A stretch of 64,000 nucleotides of DNA from JAUYIV01 sp035464675. Its GTDB lineage: Bacteria > Actinomycetota > Acidimicrobiia > Spongiisociales > UBA11373. The DNA is taken from the NCBI GenBank assembly GCA_035464675.1, contig DATHSA010000046.1, forward strand, positions 1 to 64,000, written 5' to 3'. The notes under the pieces are model-generated. The model was not told the origin of the DNA. It made no database searches and saw only the letters and a list, made by a program, of their open reading frames with translations. A program made the position numbers and the translations under genes. Positions 39,666 to 48,192 of the stretch are shown piece by piece (position 1 is the first letter of the stretch; each line of letters starts with the position of its first letter).

Positions 39666-41342
39666 ATGACCACCACCGTCGGGGACCGATCCGGGCTGCT
39701 CCCCGCCGTGCGCTATCACACCGAGTCGTTCACCCCCGAGGAGACGGCGATCCTCGAGCGGTTCTTCACGAACACGACCGAGCCGGTCTTCGGCCTGGTC
39801 AACCTCCCCGAGGTCGTGAAGGGAGCCCTGTTCGCCCGGTACAGCCGGAGCCCGAAGTCGGTTCGCCGACTCTTCCTCGACGAGTTCTACGACGCTCCCG
39901 AGGTTGGCATCGCCTCGATCGCCGACCACCTCGCCGGTGACGACGATCGGGTCGACATGCAGCGCGCCGAGGACCTCTACAACCGGGTGTTCACCCAATA
40001 CGGCGACGACTCCGTTGCTCAGCTGGGTGGCGTCCACCTCGCATGCGAGCAGGCGTCGAACATCCTCACCAAGGTCCTGGAGCGGGGCAGGCTCGCCGCC
40101 TACCTGGAGCAGAGCACCCGATACATGTTCTACGACCAGCGTCTCGGCGACCGGTACCGGTACGTGATACCACCCGAGGTGGCCGCATCCACTCTCGCCC
40201 GAGAGTACGAGGCGACGATGGAGCACCTCTTCGACCTCTATGCAGGCCTCACGGCACGCCTGACGGCGTACTACGAGTCGCTTCACCCCCAGTCGGCCGA
40301 TGACTCCAACTTCGTCTATCGATCCACGATCCGGGCCCGGGTGTGCGACGACCTCCGCGGCCTTCTCCCGGCGGCAACGCTCTCGAATGTCGGCATCTAC
40401 GCGACGGGCCAGGCGTACGAGATGCTCCTACTCCGGATGCGCGCCAGCGCACTGGCCGAGGTCCGCGACGTCGCCGACCGAATGCTCGTCGAGTTGCGCA
40501 AGCTGATCCCTGCATTTCTCGTGAGGGTGGACATGGCCGAACGAGGCGAGGCGTGGAGCAGATATCTCGCCGATACCGCGGCGGCGATGCGCAGCGAGGC
40601 CGCCGGGCACGACGAGCCCGTGCCTGCCCGGCCCGAAGTCACGCTCGTCGAGTGGGATCCCGACGCCGATGCCAAGGTCGCTGCAGCGGCCCTGTACGCC
40701 TACACGGACCTCCCCGACGACCACCTGCTCGAGAAGGCGCGCAGCATGACCCCCGAAGAGCGAGCGCGGATCCTTTCCACCTACGTCGGGGAGCGCGGCA
40801 ACCGGCGCCACAAGCCAGGCCGGGCGATGGAGCGGGCCTCCTACCGGTTCGACATCCTCTGCGACTACGGAATCTTCCGGGATCTCCAGCGCCACCGCAT
40901 GATGACGCTCGAGTGGCAGCGACTCGGCACCAAGCACGGCTATGTGCTTCCGGAGTCGGTCGCCGACATCGGCGCCGAGGAACAGTGGCGCGACGCCATG
41001 GACCGTGCCGCTGCTGTACACGGCGACATCGATCGGGTCCTGGGGCCGGATGCCGCCCAGTACGCGGTGCCCTTCGGCTACCGGATCCGCTTCTACATGG
41101 ACATGAATGCCCGCGAGGCATTCCACATGCTCGAATTGCGCACCGCTCAGGGGGGCCACCCCGACTACCGACGGGTCTGCCAGGAGATGCATCGCCTCAT
41201 CCGTGATGTGGCCGGGCACGCCGGGATCGCCGCAGCCATGCGCTTCGTCGATCACGACGACTACGGCCTGGGAAGACTGGCGACCGAGCGCCGTGCTGCC
41301 GCAAAACGCGCCGCCGCGGGCGTCGCCGACCCGGAGGATTGA
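39666..41342 (+). CDS. thyX: Double-domain ThyX-like flavin-dependent thymidylate synthase
   Basis: 558 residues, about twice the length of ordinary ThyX, with two recognisable ThyX-fold halves. The N-terminal half has ERGRLAAYLEQSTRYMFYDQ at 139-158; the C-terminal half has DLQRHRMMTLEWQRLGTKHG at 406-425, in which RHR at 409-411 resembles the start of the ThyX motif RHRxxSxNxxSxR, but the Ser/Asn positions are replaced. Each half also ends with a helical ELR-type segment. It could make dTMP with FAD and methylene-tetrahydrofolate, or be a diverged paralogue; no thyA or other thyX is in the window to compare with. ATG at 39666. Confidence 0.8.
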   Translation: MTTTVGDRSGLLPAVRYHTESFTPEETAILERFFTNTTEPVFGLVNLPEVVKGALFARYSRSPKSVRRLFLDEFYDAPEVGIASIADHLAGDDDRVDMQRAEDLYNRVFTQYGDDSVAQLGGVHLACEQASNILTKVLERGRLAAYLEQSTRYMFYDQRLGDRYRYVIPPEVAASTLAREYEATMEHLFDLYAGLTARLTAYYESLHPQSADDSNFVYRSTIRARVCDDLRGLLPAATLSNVGIYATGQAYEMLLLRMRASALAEVRDVADRMLVELRKLIPAFLVRVDMAERGEAWSRYLADTAAAMRSEAAGHDEPVPARPEVTLVEWDPDADAKVAAAALYAYTDLPDDHLLEKARSMTPEERARILSTYVGERGNRRHKPGRAMERASYRFDILCDYGIFRDLQRHRMMTLEWQRLGTKHGYVLPESVADIGAEEQWRDAMDRAAAVHGDIDRVLGPDAAQYAVPFGYRIRFYMDMNAREAFHMLELRTAQGGHPDYRRVCQEMHRLIRDVAGHAGIAAAMRFVDHDDYGLGRLATERRAAAKRAAAGVADPED

Positions 41343-41399
41343 CCGCTGGGTGCCACCGACGTCCCACCTAGTCTGAAGGCATCCGATCCGGAGATCAGC

Positions 41400-41615
41400 A
41401 TGGCCTCATTCGATGTCGATGCCTTCCAGGAGCGGTTCCGCAACCGGGCCGCCGCCGTCAAGGAACGTGGCATCCCGCCGCTCGAAGGCGAGGCACGACG
41501 AAAGTTCCTCGCCGGCGCCCAGCAGGACTTCGTGGACTACTCCCTCGTCGCGGACGCCGAGATCTCGGTCGAGGACGGGTCCCTGGTCCTGAGATTCCCC
41601 CTCGAGGGAGAATGA
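41400..41615 (+). CDS. Small protein of unknown function upstream of the ATPase pair
   Basis: 71 residues, mixed charge, starting MASFDVDAFQERFRNRAAAV and containing a FLAGAQQDFVDYSL segment followed by a short beta-type end. A TAGTCT box lies about 25 nt upstream and GGAG precedes the ATG. It ends 25 nt before the ArsA-like pair on the same strand and may belong to that transcript. A small gene also precedes the corresponding ATPase pair in Mycobacterium tuberculosis (from memory). Confidence 0.7.
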   Translation: MASFDVDAFQERFRNRAAAVKERGIPPLEGEARRKFLAGAQQDFVDYSLVADAEISVEDGSLVLRFPLEGE

Positions 41616-41640
41616 TCGGGCGCACCGGACAGACCGCCTC

Positions 41641-42492
41641 GTGATGCTCGAGCGCCGCCTTCTCATCGTCACCGGGAAGGGTGGTGTCGGCAAGAGCGCC
41701 ATCGCCGTCGCAGCGGCCCTCCATGCGGCAAAGCATGGTCAACGGGTGCTCGTCGTGGGTATGGCCGACGGGGTCGGCCTCGCGGCCCATCTCCGGGTCG
41801 GTCGTCTCGGCTCCGAGCCGACCCGTATTCGTCCCGGCCTCCATGCGCTGGCCATCGACCCTGCTGCCGCACTCGACGAGTATCTCCGCCTGCGAATCAA
41901 GGTCCCTCGCCTCGGGATGATGACCCGGGCGTTCGGTGTCCTCGCCGACACGGTCCCCGGGATCCGCGACACCGTCGTCATCGGCAAGGTGCTCTACGAG
42001 GCAACCCGACTGGAGTGGGACATCGTCGTTGCCGACGCCCCGGCGACAGGGCAGATCCTCTCCTACTTGAGGGCTCCGGCGACGATCGAGACCCTGGTGC
42101 CGGGAGGGCGGGTCAGGGAACAGGCGGCGTGGATGCGGGAGGTCCTTGGCGATCCGACCTCCACCGGGATCCTGATCGCGGCCACCCCCGAGGAGTTGCC
42201 GGTCGCCGAGACCCGGGAGACACTCGATGCGATCGCCTCCGAGGGCCTCGCAGATGTGGCCGGGGTCGTCGCCAACCGCGTCGTCCCCCCGCTTGCCATA
42301 TCCGCCGATCGCATCACCAGGGAACCCCCGGGACCCAGGCGCGATGCCGCCATGCTCCACCGGGACGTGAGGAGCGCACAGGAGACCCATCTCGCCGCTC
42401 TCCAGCCTGCTGTGACGTTTCCGCTCCTGTTCGGGCTGCGCACTCCGGGCGAGGTCGCCAGCCGGCTCTCCGAGATGTGGGACGGCGAATGA
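41641..42492 (+). CDS. ArsA/Get3-like ATPase, first of pair
   Basis: Deviant-Walker ATPase of the arsenite pump/guided-entry family, 283 residues. P-loop GKGGVGKS at 12-19 with the signature Lys; switch region VVADAPATGQIL in place of the DTAPTGHTLRL of true ArsA. No metal-binding cysteines for arsenite are seen, so arsenic export is unlikely. The layout of two adjacent ATPases matches the mycobacterial pair Rv3679-Rv3680. GTG at 41641 or ATG at 41644. Overlaps the next gene by ATGA. Confidence 0.87.
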   Translation: MMLERRLLIVTGKGGVGKSAIAVAAALHAAKHGQRVLVVGMADGVGLAAHLRVGRLGSEPTRIRPGLHALAIDPAAALDEYLRLRIKVPRLGMMTRAFGVLADTVPGIRDTVVIGKVLYEATRLEWDIVVADAPATGQILSYLRAPATIETLVPGGRVREQAAWMREVLGDPTSTGILIAATPEELPVAETRETLDAIASEGLADVAGVVANRVVPPLAISADRITREPPGPRRDAAMLHRDVRSAQETHLAALQPAVTFPLLFGLRTPGEVASRLSEMWDGE

Positions 42493-43499
42493 GCACTGCG
42501 GTCGTCCTGGTGGTCGGTGCCGGAGGGGTCGGCAAGACGACCATCTCCGCTGCAATCGGCGCGGATGCCGCCCGCGCCGGGGCCCGGACCCTGGTCCTGA
42601 CCGTCGACCCTGCCCGTCGTCTCGCCGATGCACTCGGCATCGATGTCGGCAACCACCCCGTCGAGGTGCCTGGCATGGCCGGACTCTCGGCGGCGATGCT
42701 CGACGCAGCGGCGTCGTGGGAGGCCATCGTCCGAACTCACGCGGCGCCCGATGTCGCCGTCCGTCTCGTGGCGAACCCCCTCTTCCGCGCCGTGGCCGAC
42801 CGGTTCCCCTCCGGTCAGGCCTACGCCGCGGCCGAAGAGATGGCAACCCACGCCGACTCCGGCGAGTGGGACGTCCTGGTCGTCGACACGCCACCGGCCG
42901 CGGGCGGCGTCGACTTCCTGTCGGCGCCGCGGCGAATGAGGGCCCTCGTCGCCGGCCGGGCTCTGCGTTGGCTGACAGGCCCCAGGATCCCGGGTCGGCG
43001 CGCCCTGTACGCGGTGACGGCACGCCCTGCGCTTCGCATCGCCGACGCGGTGCTCGGCGGACCCCTCCTGGAGGACGTGGCCGAATTCCTGCTCGACCTG
43101 CGCGAGACCTACGACGGGATCTCGCGGAGGTCGAAGCAGGTGGAACGGGTATTGCGGGAGGCAGCCGGCGTGGTGGTCACCACCGCCGATCCCGCGCCGC
43201 TTCTCGAGGCCGTCCGCTTGTTCGACGAGGTGCCCGAATGGGCCAGCCCACCCCGCGTGGTCGTGTTCAACAGGTCACTCCCGGCGGAGTGGGCGCACGC
43301 GGTCGGCGACCCGGGTGATCCGCTCGACGCGAACCTGGCGCGGTGGGGCCTGGAGGCCGAGCGGCAGGCCGATGTCCGTGCCGAGCTGGCCGCCCGGCAC
43401 GGCGTCGACCCCGTGGTGATTCCCTGGATGGCCGAGATGCCCACGGACCCCGAGGCGCTGGCGGACCTCGCCGAGCGGATCGTCGTGTTCGAGGAATAG
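42489..43499 (+). CDS. ArsA/Get3-like ATPase, second of pair
   Basis: 336 residues. P-loop GAGGVGKTT at 10-18, which lacks the signature Lys of deviant Walker A (Ala instead), and switch II VVDTPPAAGGVDFL. The ATGA overlap with its partner and the complementary P-loop states suggest an obligate heterocomplex, as reported for the mycobacterial pair. Role in anion or tail-anchored protein handling is not established here. Convergent with dnaE across an 80-bp spacer. Confidence 0.88.
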   Translation: MSTAVVLVVGAGGVGKTTISAAIGADAARAGARTLVLTVDPARRLADALGIDVGNHPVEVPGMAGLSAAMLDAAASWEAIVRTHAAPDVAVRLVANPLFRAVADRFPSGQAYAAAEEMATHADSGEWDVLVVDTPPAAGGVDFLSAPRRMRALVAGRALRWLTGPRIPGRRALYAVTARPALRIADAVLGGPLLEDVAEFLLDLRETYDGISRRSKQVERVLREAAGVVVTTADPAPLLEAVRLFDEVPEWASPPRVVVFNRSLPAEWAHAVGDPGDPLDANLARWGLEAERQADVRAELAARHGVDPVVIPWMAEMPTDPEALADLAERIVVFEE

Positions 43500-43579
43500 A
43501 CGAGACGAAACGAGAGGGGCCGGAGCGAGGGCGAGCCGGTCGGCGTCGCCTGCCGCCATCTGCGGTCTGCCGTCGACCT

Positions 43580-46500
43580 CTAATTCAGCACCGAATCGGG
43601 GCCCAACAGCGCCCGCAACTCCGCGTACAGCGCCGTCCTCGCCTCGACGGTGTGATCGGGGCCGAGGCGAACGACCTTCTCGTCCGGCATCCCCTGGAGA
43701 TGCAGGTACACCGGTGTCGGGCCGGGGTGGTTCGAGAGCACCTCCTTGAGCTGATTCACGAGTCCGACCGACATGCGCTGGGAGACGACCCGCAGGCGGA
43801 CCACCTGCTCGCTCTCGATGTCCGGTTCGTGGATGCGGTGCGCGATGAACTTCAGGCTGTCGCCCCGCTGGTCGACCCGCCCGGCGCAGACGAGCATGGC
43901 GTCCTCTCGCACGAGCGGCCCGGTCTCGGCGACGGTCCTCGGGAACGCCACCACCTCGACACTGCCCTCGAGGTCCTCGAGGGTGAAGTAGAGCATCAGC
44001 TCCCCCGCCCTCGTGTAGCGTCGGGTGACCGAGGCGACGATCCCTGCGATGCTCGCCGAGGTCCCGTCCCCGTGCTCGTCCAGACCGGGTATCGAGGTCG
44101 TGGCCAGGGCCCTGAGCGTCGACTCCAGTCCGAACAGAGGATGGTCCGACACGTACAGACCGAGCATCTCCTTCTCGAATTGAAGCTTGATCTTCTTGTC
44201 CCACTCCATGTCGGGGATCTCCACCGCCCCCGGATGGGTCGACGGCTCGTCGGACCCGAACAGTGAGAACTGCCCCATGTCCTCGGCCCGGCGTCGCGCC
44301 ACCACGCCGTCGATCATCTGCTCATACACCGCCATGAGGCCCTTCCGGGGCGCTCCGGTTGCATCGAAGGCCCCCGCCTTGATCAAGGACTCCACGGTTC
44401 GCTTGTTGAGCACCGCCAGGTCGACTCGCTCGATGAAATCCTGGAACGACTCGAAGCGCCCGTTCTTCTTGCGCTCTTCGGTGATCAGCTCCACGACGCC
44501 TTCGCCGACATTGCGGATGGCCGACAACCCGAACGGGACGGCGCCTTCGCGGGCCACGAAATCCGATTCGGAGGAGTTGACGTCTGGGACTATGACGCGC
44601 ACACCCATCGCCCGGCACTCGTTCAGGTAGATGGCCGTGCGGTCCTTGTCCCGCTTGGATGAGGTCAGCAGGGCTGCCATGTATTCGGCCGGGTAGTGAG
44701 CCTTGAGCCATGCCGTCTGATAGGCGACGAGGCCGTAGCCGACGGCATGCGGCTTGTTGAAGCCGTACCCGGCGAAGTGGGCGATGAGGTCGAAGAGCTC
44801 CTTGCCGAGCTCGCGGGGATGCCCCTGAGCCACGCACCCCTCGATGAACTTCTGCTCCTCCCCCGCCATCACCGAGGCGATCTTCTTGCCTATCGCCTTG
44901 CGCAGGCTGTCCGCCTCCTCCATCGAGTATCCGGCCATGACGGCCGCCACCCGCATCACCTGCTCCTGGTAGACGATGATCCCGTAGGTCTCGCTGAGCA
45001 CCTCCTCGAGCGCCGGGTGGAGATGCCCGATCGGGACCCTCCCGTTCTTACGATCCGCATACAGGTTGTGCGTCCCGGCCCCCATCGGCCCCGGGCGATA
45101 CAGGGACAGCAGGGCGACGATGTCCTCGAACCGGTCGGGCTGGAGGTTGCGCATCAGGGCCCGCATCCCGGCGCCCTCCAGTTGGAAGACGCCCATGGAG
45201 TCTCCCCGCGAGAGCATCTCGTAGACCGCCGGATCGTCGAGAGGGACGTCGTCGATGGCGGGGCGGACCCCATGATTCTCCTCGACGAGTTCCAGGCAAC
45301 GCTCGATGGTCGACAGGTTGCGCAGGCCGAGGAAGTCCATCTTGAGGAGCCCGAGACGCTCGATGGCGTGCATCTCGAACTGGGTCACCACCTCGGCGTC
45401 TTCCCCCTTCTGCTGGATGGGGACGATCTCGGTGAGCGGCTCCGGAGAGATCACCACGGCGGCGGCGTGGATCGAGTCCTGGCGGCGCAGACCCTCCAGG
45501 CCGCGAGCCGTGTCGATCACCTTCCGAGCATCGGGATCGGAGGCATACATGTCGCGGAGGCCGGAGGCATTGGCGTGGAAGTCGCGCAGTGACGAATCGG
45601 CATCGTCGGGGAGGGGGTCGAGGCATTGGTCCAGCGTCGCCTCCCGGCCCAGGATGGGTGGTGGCATCGCCTTCGCGGTCCGGTCCCCCACGGCATAGGG
45701 ATATCCGAGGACCCGGGCGGCATCGCGAAGCGCCTGGCGGCCCTTGATCGTCGAGAAGGTGATGATCTGGGCCACGTGGTCGCTGCCGTAGCGCTCTGCC
45801 GCATAGCGGATCATCTCGGAGCGGTAGCGCTCGTCGAAGTCCATGTCGATGTCCGGCATCTCCCGACGACCCGGGTTGAGGAACCGCTCGAAGATGAGCC
45901 CGTGGTGGATCGGATCGAGGTCGGTGATCCGGAGGCAATAGGAGACGATCGAACCACCTGCCGAGCCCCGACCGGGCCCGACCCTGATCCCCTGCTCGCG
46001 GGCGTGTCGGATCAGATCCCAGACGATGAGGAAGTAGGCCGGGAATCCCATCTCCTCGATGACGCGCAACTCGTACTCGATTCGGTCCCGAATCTCGTCG
46101 TCGAGCCCATCCCCATAGCGCTCGCGGGCGCCTTCGGCCACGAGCGAGCGGAGGTACGACTCCTCGGTCTCGCCCTCCGGCACCGGAAAGTGGGGCAGGA
46201 GGATGTTGCCGAACTCCATCTTCACGTCGGCGCGCTCGGCGATCAGCAGGGTGTTGTCGCATGCGCCCGGGTAGTCGGACTCGGGGAACAGCGCCCGCAT
46301 CTCGGCAGCCGACTTGATGTAGTAGCCCTCCCCCTGGAAGGCGAAGCGGTCGTCGTCGCTCATCTGGGCCCCGGTCTGGATGCAGAGCAGTGCGTCGTGG
46401 GCCTCCGCCTCGCCCGCCCTGGTGTAGTGGCAGTCGTTGGTGGCCAGGAGCGGAGCGCCGATCTCAGAGGCGATCGACACGAGATCCGGGAGCACCTTGC

Positions 46501-47092
46501 GCTGGGCGGCGACACCGTGGTCCATCACCTCTACGAAGAAATTGTCCCGCCCGAAGATGTCCTGGTACATCGCGGCGGCTTCCACGGCCGCCTCATAGTC
46601 GCGCTCGACCCCGACGTTTCCCTCCTCACCCGACGCATCGGGGGCAAGCAGCTGTGGGACGTGGCCGCCGAGGCATCCGGATGTCGCAACCAGGCCGGCG
46701 GCGTGCTCGGCGAGCAGCTCGGCGTCCATCCGCGGCTTGTAGTAGAAGCCCTCGAGATAGGCGCGGCTCGCCAGCTTCACCAGATTCCGATATCCCCGCT
46801 GGTCGATCGCCAGAAGAGTCATGTGGTATCGGATGTCGTCGCGGCGGGGTGGCCGGTCGAACCGCGATCCTGGCGTGAGGTATGCCTCCATTCCGATGAC
46901 GGGATTGACGCCTGCATCGCGGGCCTGCTGATAGAACTCGACCGCTCCGTAGAGGACGCCGTGGTCGGTGAGCCCCACTCCGGGTTGTCCGTCCGCCGCC
47001 GCCGCCGCGATCACATCCTGGACCCGGGCCGCCCCGTCGAGCATCGAGTATTCGGTGTGCAGATGGAGATGAGCAAAGCTGCGGTCCGACAC
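43580..47092 (-). CDS. dnaE: DNA polymerase III alpha subunit
   Basis: Replicative polymerase, 1170 residues, DnaE1 type. N-terminal PHP domain with metal-binding histidines (HLHLHTEYSMLDG, GLTDHG) which in actinobacterial DnaE1 supplies proofreading; polymerase palm with catalytic aspartates in PDIDMDFDERYR; helix-hairpin-helix; and a C-terminal OB domain (SIAGIVASVTRRYTRAGELM). GTG at 47092 with GGAGA upstream. Intact and full length. Confidence 0.97.
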   Translation of the reverse strand: MSDRSFAHLHLHTEYSMLDGAARVQDVIAAAAADGQPGVGLTDHGVLYGAVEFYQQARDAGVNPVIGMEAYLTPGSRFDRPPRRDDIRYHMTLLAIDQRGYRNLVKLASRAYLEGFYYKPRMDAELLAEHAAGLVATSGCLGGHVPQLLAPDASGEEGNVGVERDYEAAVEAAAMYQDIFGRDNFFVEVMDHGVAAQRKVLPDLVSIASEIGAPLLATNDCHYTRAGEAEAHDALLCIQTGAQMSDDDRFAFQGEGYYIKSAAEMRALFPESDYPGACDNTLLIAERADVKMEFGNILLPHFPVPEGETEESYLRSLVAEGARERYGDGLDDEIRDRIEYELRVIEEMGFPAYFLIVWDLIRHAREQGIRVGPGRGSAGGSIVSYCLRITDLDPIHHGLIFERFLNPGRREMPDIDMDFDERYRSEMIRYAAERYGSDHVAQIITFSTIKGRQALRDAARVLGYPYAVGDRTAKAMPPPILGREATLDQCLDPLPDDADSSLRDFHANASGLRDMYASDPDARKVIDTARGLEGLRRQDSIHAAAVVISPEPLTEIVPIQQKGEDAEVVTQFEMHAIERLGLLKMDFLGLRNLSTIERCLELVEENHGVRPAIDDVPLDDPAVYEMLSRGDSMGVFQLEGAGMRALMRNLQPDRFEDIVALLSLYRPGPMGAGTHNLYADRKNGRVPIGHLHPALEEVLSETYGIIVYQEQVMRVAAVMAGYSMEEADSLRKAIGKKIASVMAGEEQKFIEGCVAQGHPRELGKELFDLIAHFAGYGFNKPHAVGYGLVAYQTAWLKAHYPAEYMAALLTSSKRDKDRTAIYLNECRAMGVRVIVPDVNSSESDFVAREGAVPFGLSAIRNVGEGVVELITEERKKNGRFESFQDFIERVDLAVLNKRTVESLIKAGAFDATGAPRKGLMAVYEQMIDGVVARRRAEDMGQFSLFGSDEPSTHPGAVEIPDMEWDKKIKLQFEKEMLGLYVSDHPLFGLESTLRALATTSIPGLDEHGDGTSASIAGIVASVTRRYTRAGELMLYFTLEDLEGSVEVVAFPRTVAETGPLVREDAMLVCAGRVDQRGDSLKFIAHRIHEPDIESEQVVRLRVVSQRMSVGLVNQLKEVLSNHPGPTPVYLHLQGMPDEKVVRLGPDHTVEARTALYAELRALLGPDSVLN

Positions 47093-47142
47093 CGAGTCTC
47101 CGTTTTCGCGAGGAATTACAGCCGTGTAGTCACGTTAGCCCG

Positions 47143-47178
47143 GTCGCCAGTCGCCCGTCACCCGGGCACCCGTCACAG
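47143..47178 (+). repeat. Heptanucleotide tract (GTCGCCC/GTCACCC), about 4 units
   Basis: GTCGCCA, GTCGCCC, GTCACCC in phase, an 8-nt slip (GGGCACCC), then GTCACAG. Lies in the divergent dnaE-aldolase spacer. Confidence 0.65.
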
Positions 47179-47248
47179 CCCCGCGGGGCATCTGGTCTCT
47201 CGCTCTCAGGCCGTAGGTGGCGTCGGAAGTCGAGCGACCGGGCATCCT

Positions 47249-47254
47249 TACAAT
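47249..47254 (+). promoter_or_regulatory. Candidate -10 box (TACAAT) of the aldolase-pfkA operon
   Basis: TACAAT is one of the best matches to consensus in the window. Predicted leader about 34 nt with GGAG before the ATG at 47290. Confidence 0.5.
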
Positions 47255-47289
47255 GTCGCACCACGCAACAACGGAGCCTTCTCCCCACC

Positions 47290-48192
47290 ATGACTCTCGG
47301 ATACGACGGCAGCCTGTTCCTCCTCGCGTTCGATCACCGCGGAAGCTTCAAGTCGAAGATGTTCGGCCTCACCGATCCCTCATCCGATGACAGGCAGCGC
47401 CTCGAGGCGGCGAAGCGCGTGGTCTGGGCCGGCTTCGAGTCCGCCCGTGCCGATGGTCTCCCGGAGGGTGCCGGGATCCTCGTCGACGAGGAGATGGGGG
47501 CAGAGGTCGCCCGGGCTGCGCGAGCGGCGGGAATCCCTTTCGCCATGCCCGTCGAGAAGTCGGGCCAGGACGTGTTCGACTTCGAATACGGCGACGAATT
47601 CGGGGCCCACATCGAAGAGTTCGACCCCACGTTCAGCAAGGTGCTGGTGCGGTGGAATCCCGATGACGACCCGGACACAAAGGCCCTCCAGGGTGAGCGG
47701 CTCGCCCGGCTCGGCTCGTGGCTCCACGAGCGGGACCGTCTGTTCCTGTTCGAGTTGCTCGTGCCGGCCAGCGATCGACAGAAGGAAATGGTGGGCGGCG
47801 ACATCGATGCCTACGACCGCCACATCCGTCCCGTGCTGATGCTCGAAGTGATCGACGAGTTGCGGCAAGCGGGGGTCGAGCCGGACATCTGGAAGATCGA
47901 GGGGATCGACTCAGCCGACCACTGCCGTCTCATTTCGGGTCTGGTTCGGGCCGGAGACAGGAGCCGGGTGACATGCGTGGTATTGGGTCGCGGCGCCGAT
48001 GACACCCGGGTCGACCACTGGCTGGCGACCGCAGCACCCGTGGCGGGGTACAGCGGCTTCGCCATCGGGCGGTCGATCTGGTGGGACGCAGTGGCCGCCT
48101 GGAAGGACGGCGAGGCCTCGGAGGCCGACGCGGCCAAGCAGATCTCGGGCAACTACCTGCGCTTCATCGACGTCTATCAGAACGCCGGCTGA
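47290..48192 (+). CDS. DUF2090-family aldolase-like TIM-barrel protein
   Basis: 300 residues. The N-terminal LFLLAFDHRGSF motif and the barrel strands ILVDEEMGAEVA, FAMPVEKSG, KVLVRWNPDDD, FELLVPA and IWKIEGID match the DUF2090 family, known as the C-terminal part of fused inositol-catabolism proteins where it acts as a 2-deoxy-5-keto-gluconate-6-phosphate aldolase. Here it stands alone and shares TGATG with pfkA. An aldolase of glycolysis or of a sugar-acid pathway are both possible; the pfkA linkage favours the first. Confidence 0.8.
   Translation: MTLGYDGSLFLLAFDHRGSFKSKMFGLTDPSSDDRQRLEAAKRVVWAGFESARADGLPEGAGILVDEEMGAEVARAARAAGIPFAMPVEKSGQDVFDFEYGDEFGAHIEEFDPTFSKVLVRWNPDDDPDTKALQGERLARLGSWLHERDRLFLFELLVPASDRQKEMVGGDIDAYDRHIRPVLMLEVIDELRQAGVEPDIWKIEGIDSADHCRLISGLVRAGDRSRVTCVVLGRGADDTRVDHWLATAAPVAGYSGFAIGRSIWWDAVAAWKDGEASEADAAKQISGNYLRFIDVYQNAG

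Noticed and set aside
41641..43499. Arsenite efflux (arsA) operon
   Set aside because: No metal-binding cysteines in either ATPase, no arsB, arsR or arsD nearby, and better agreement with the mycobacterial ATPase pair.
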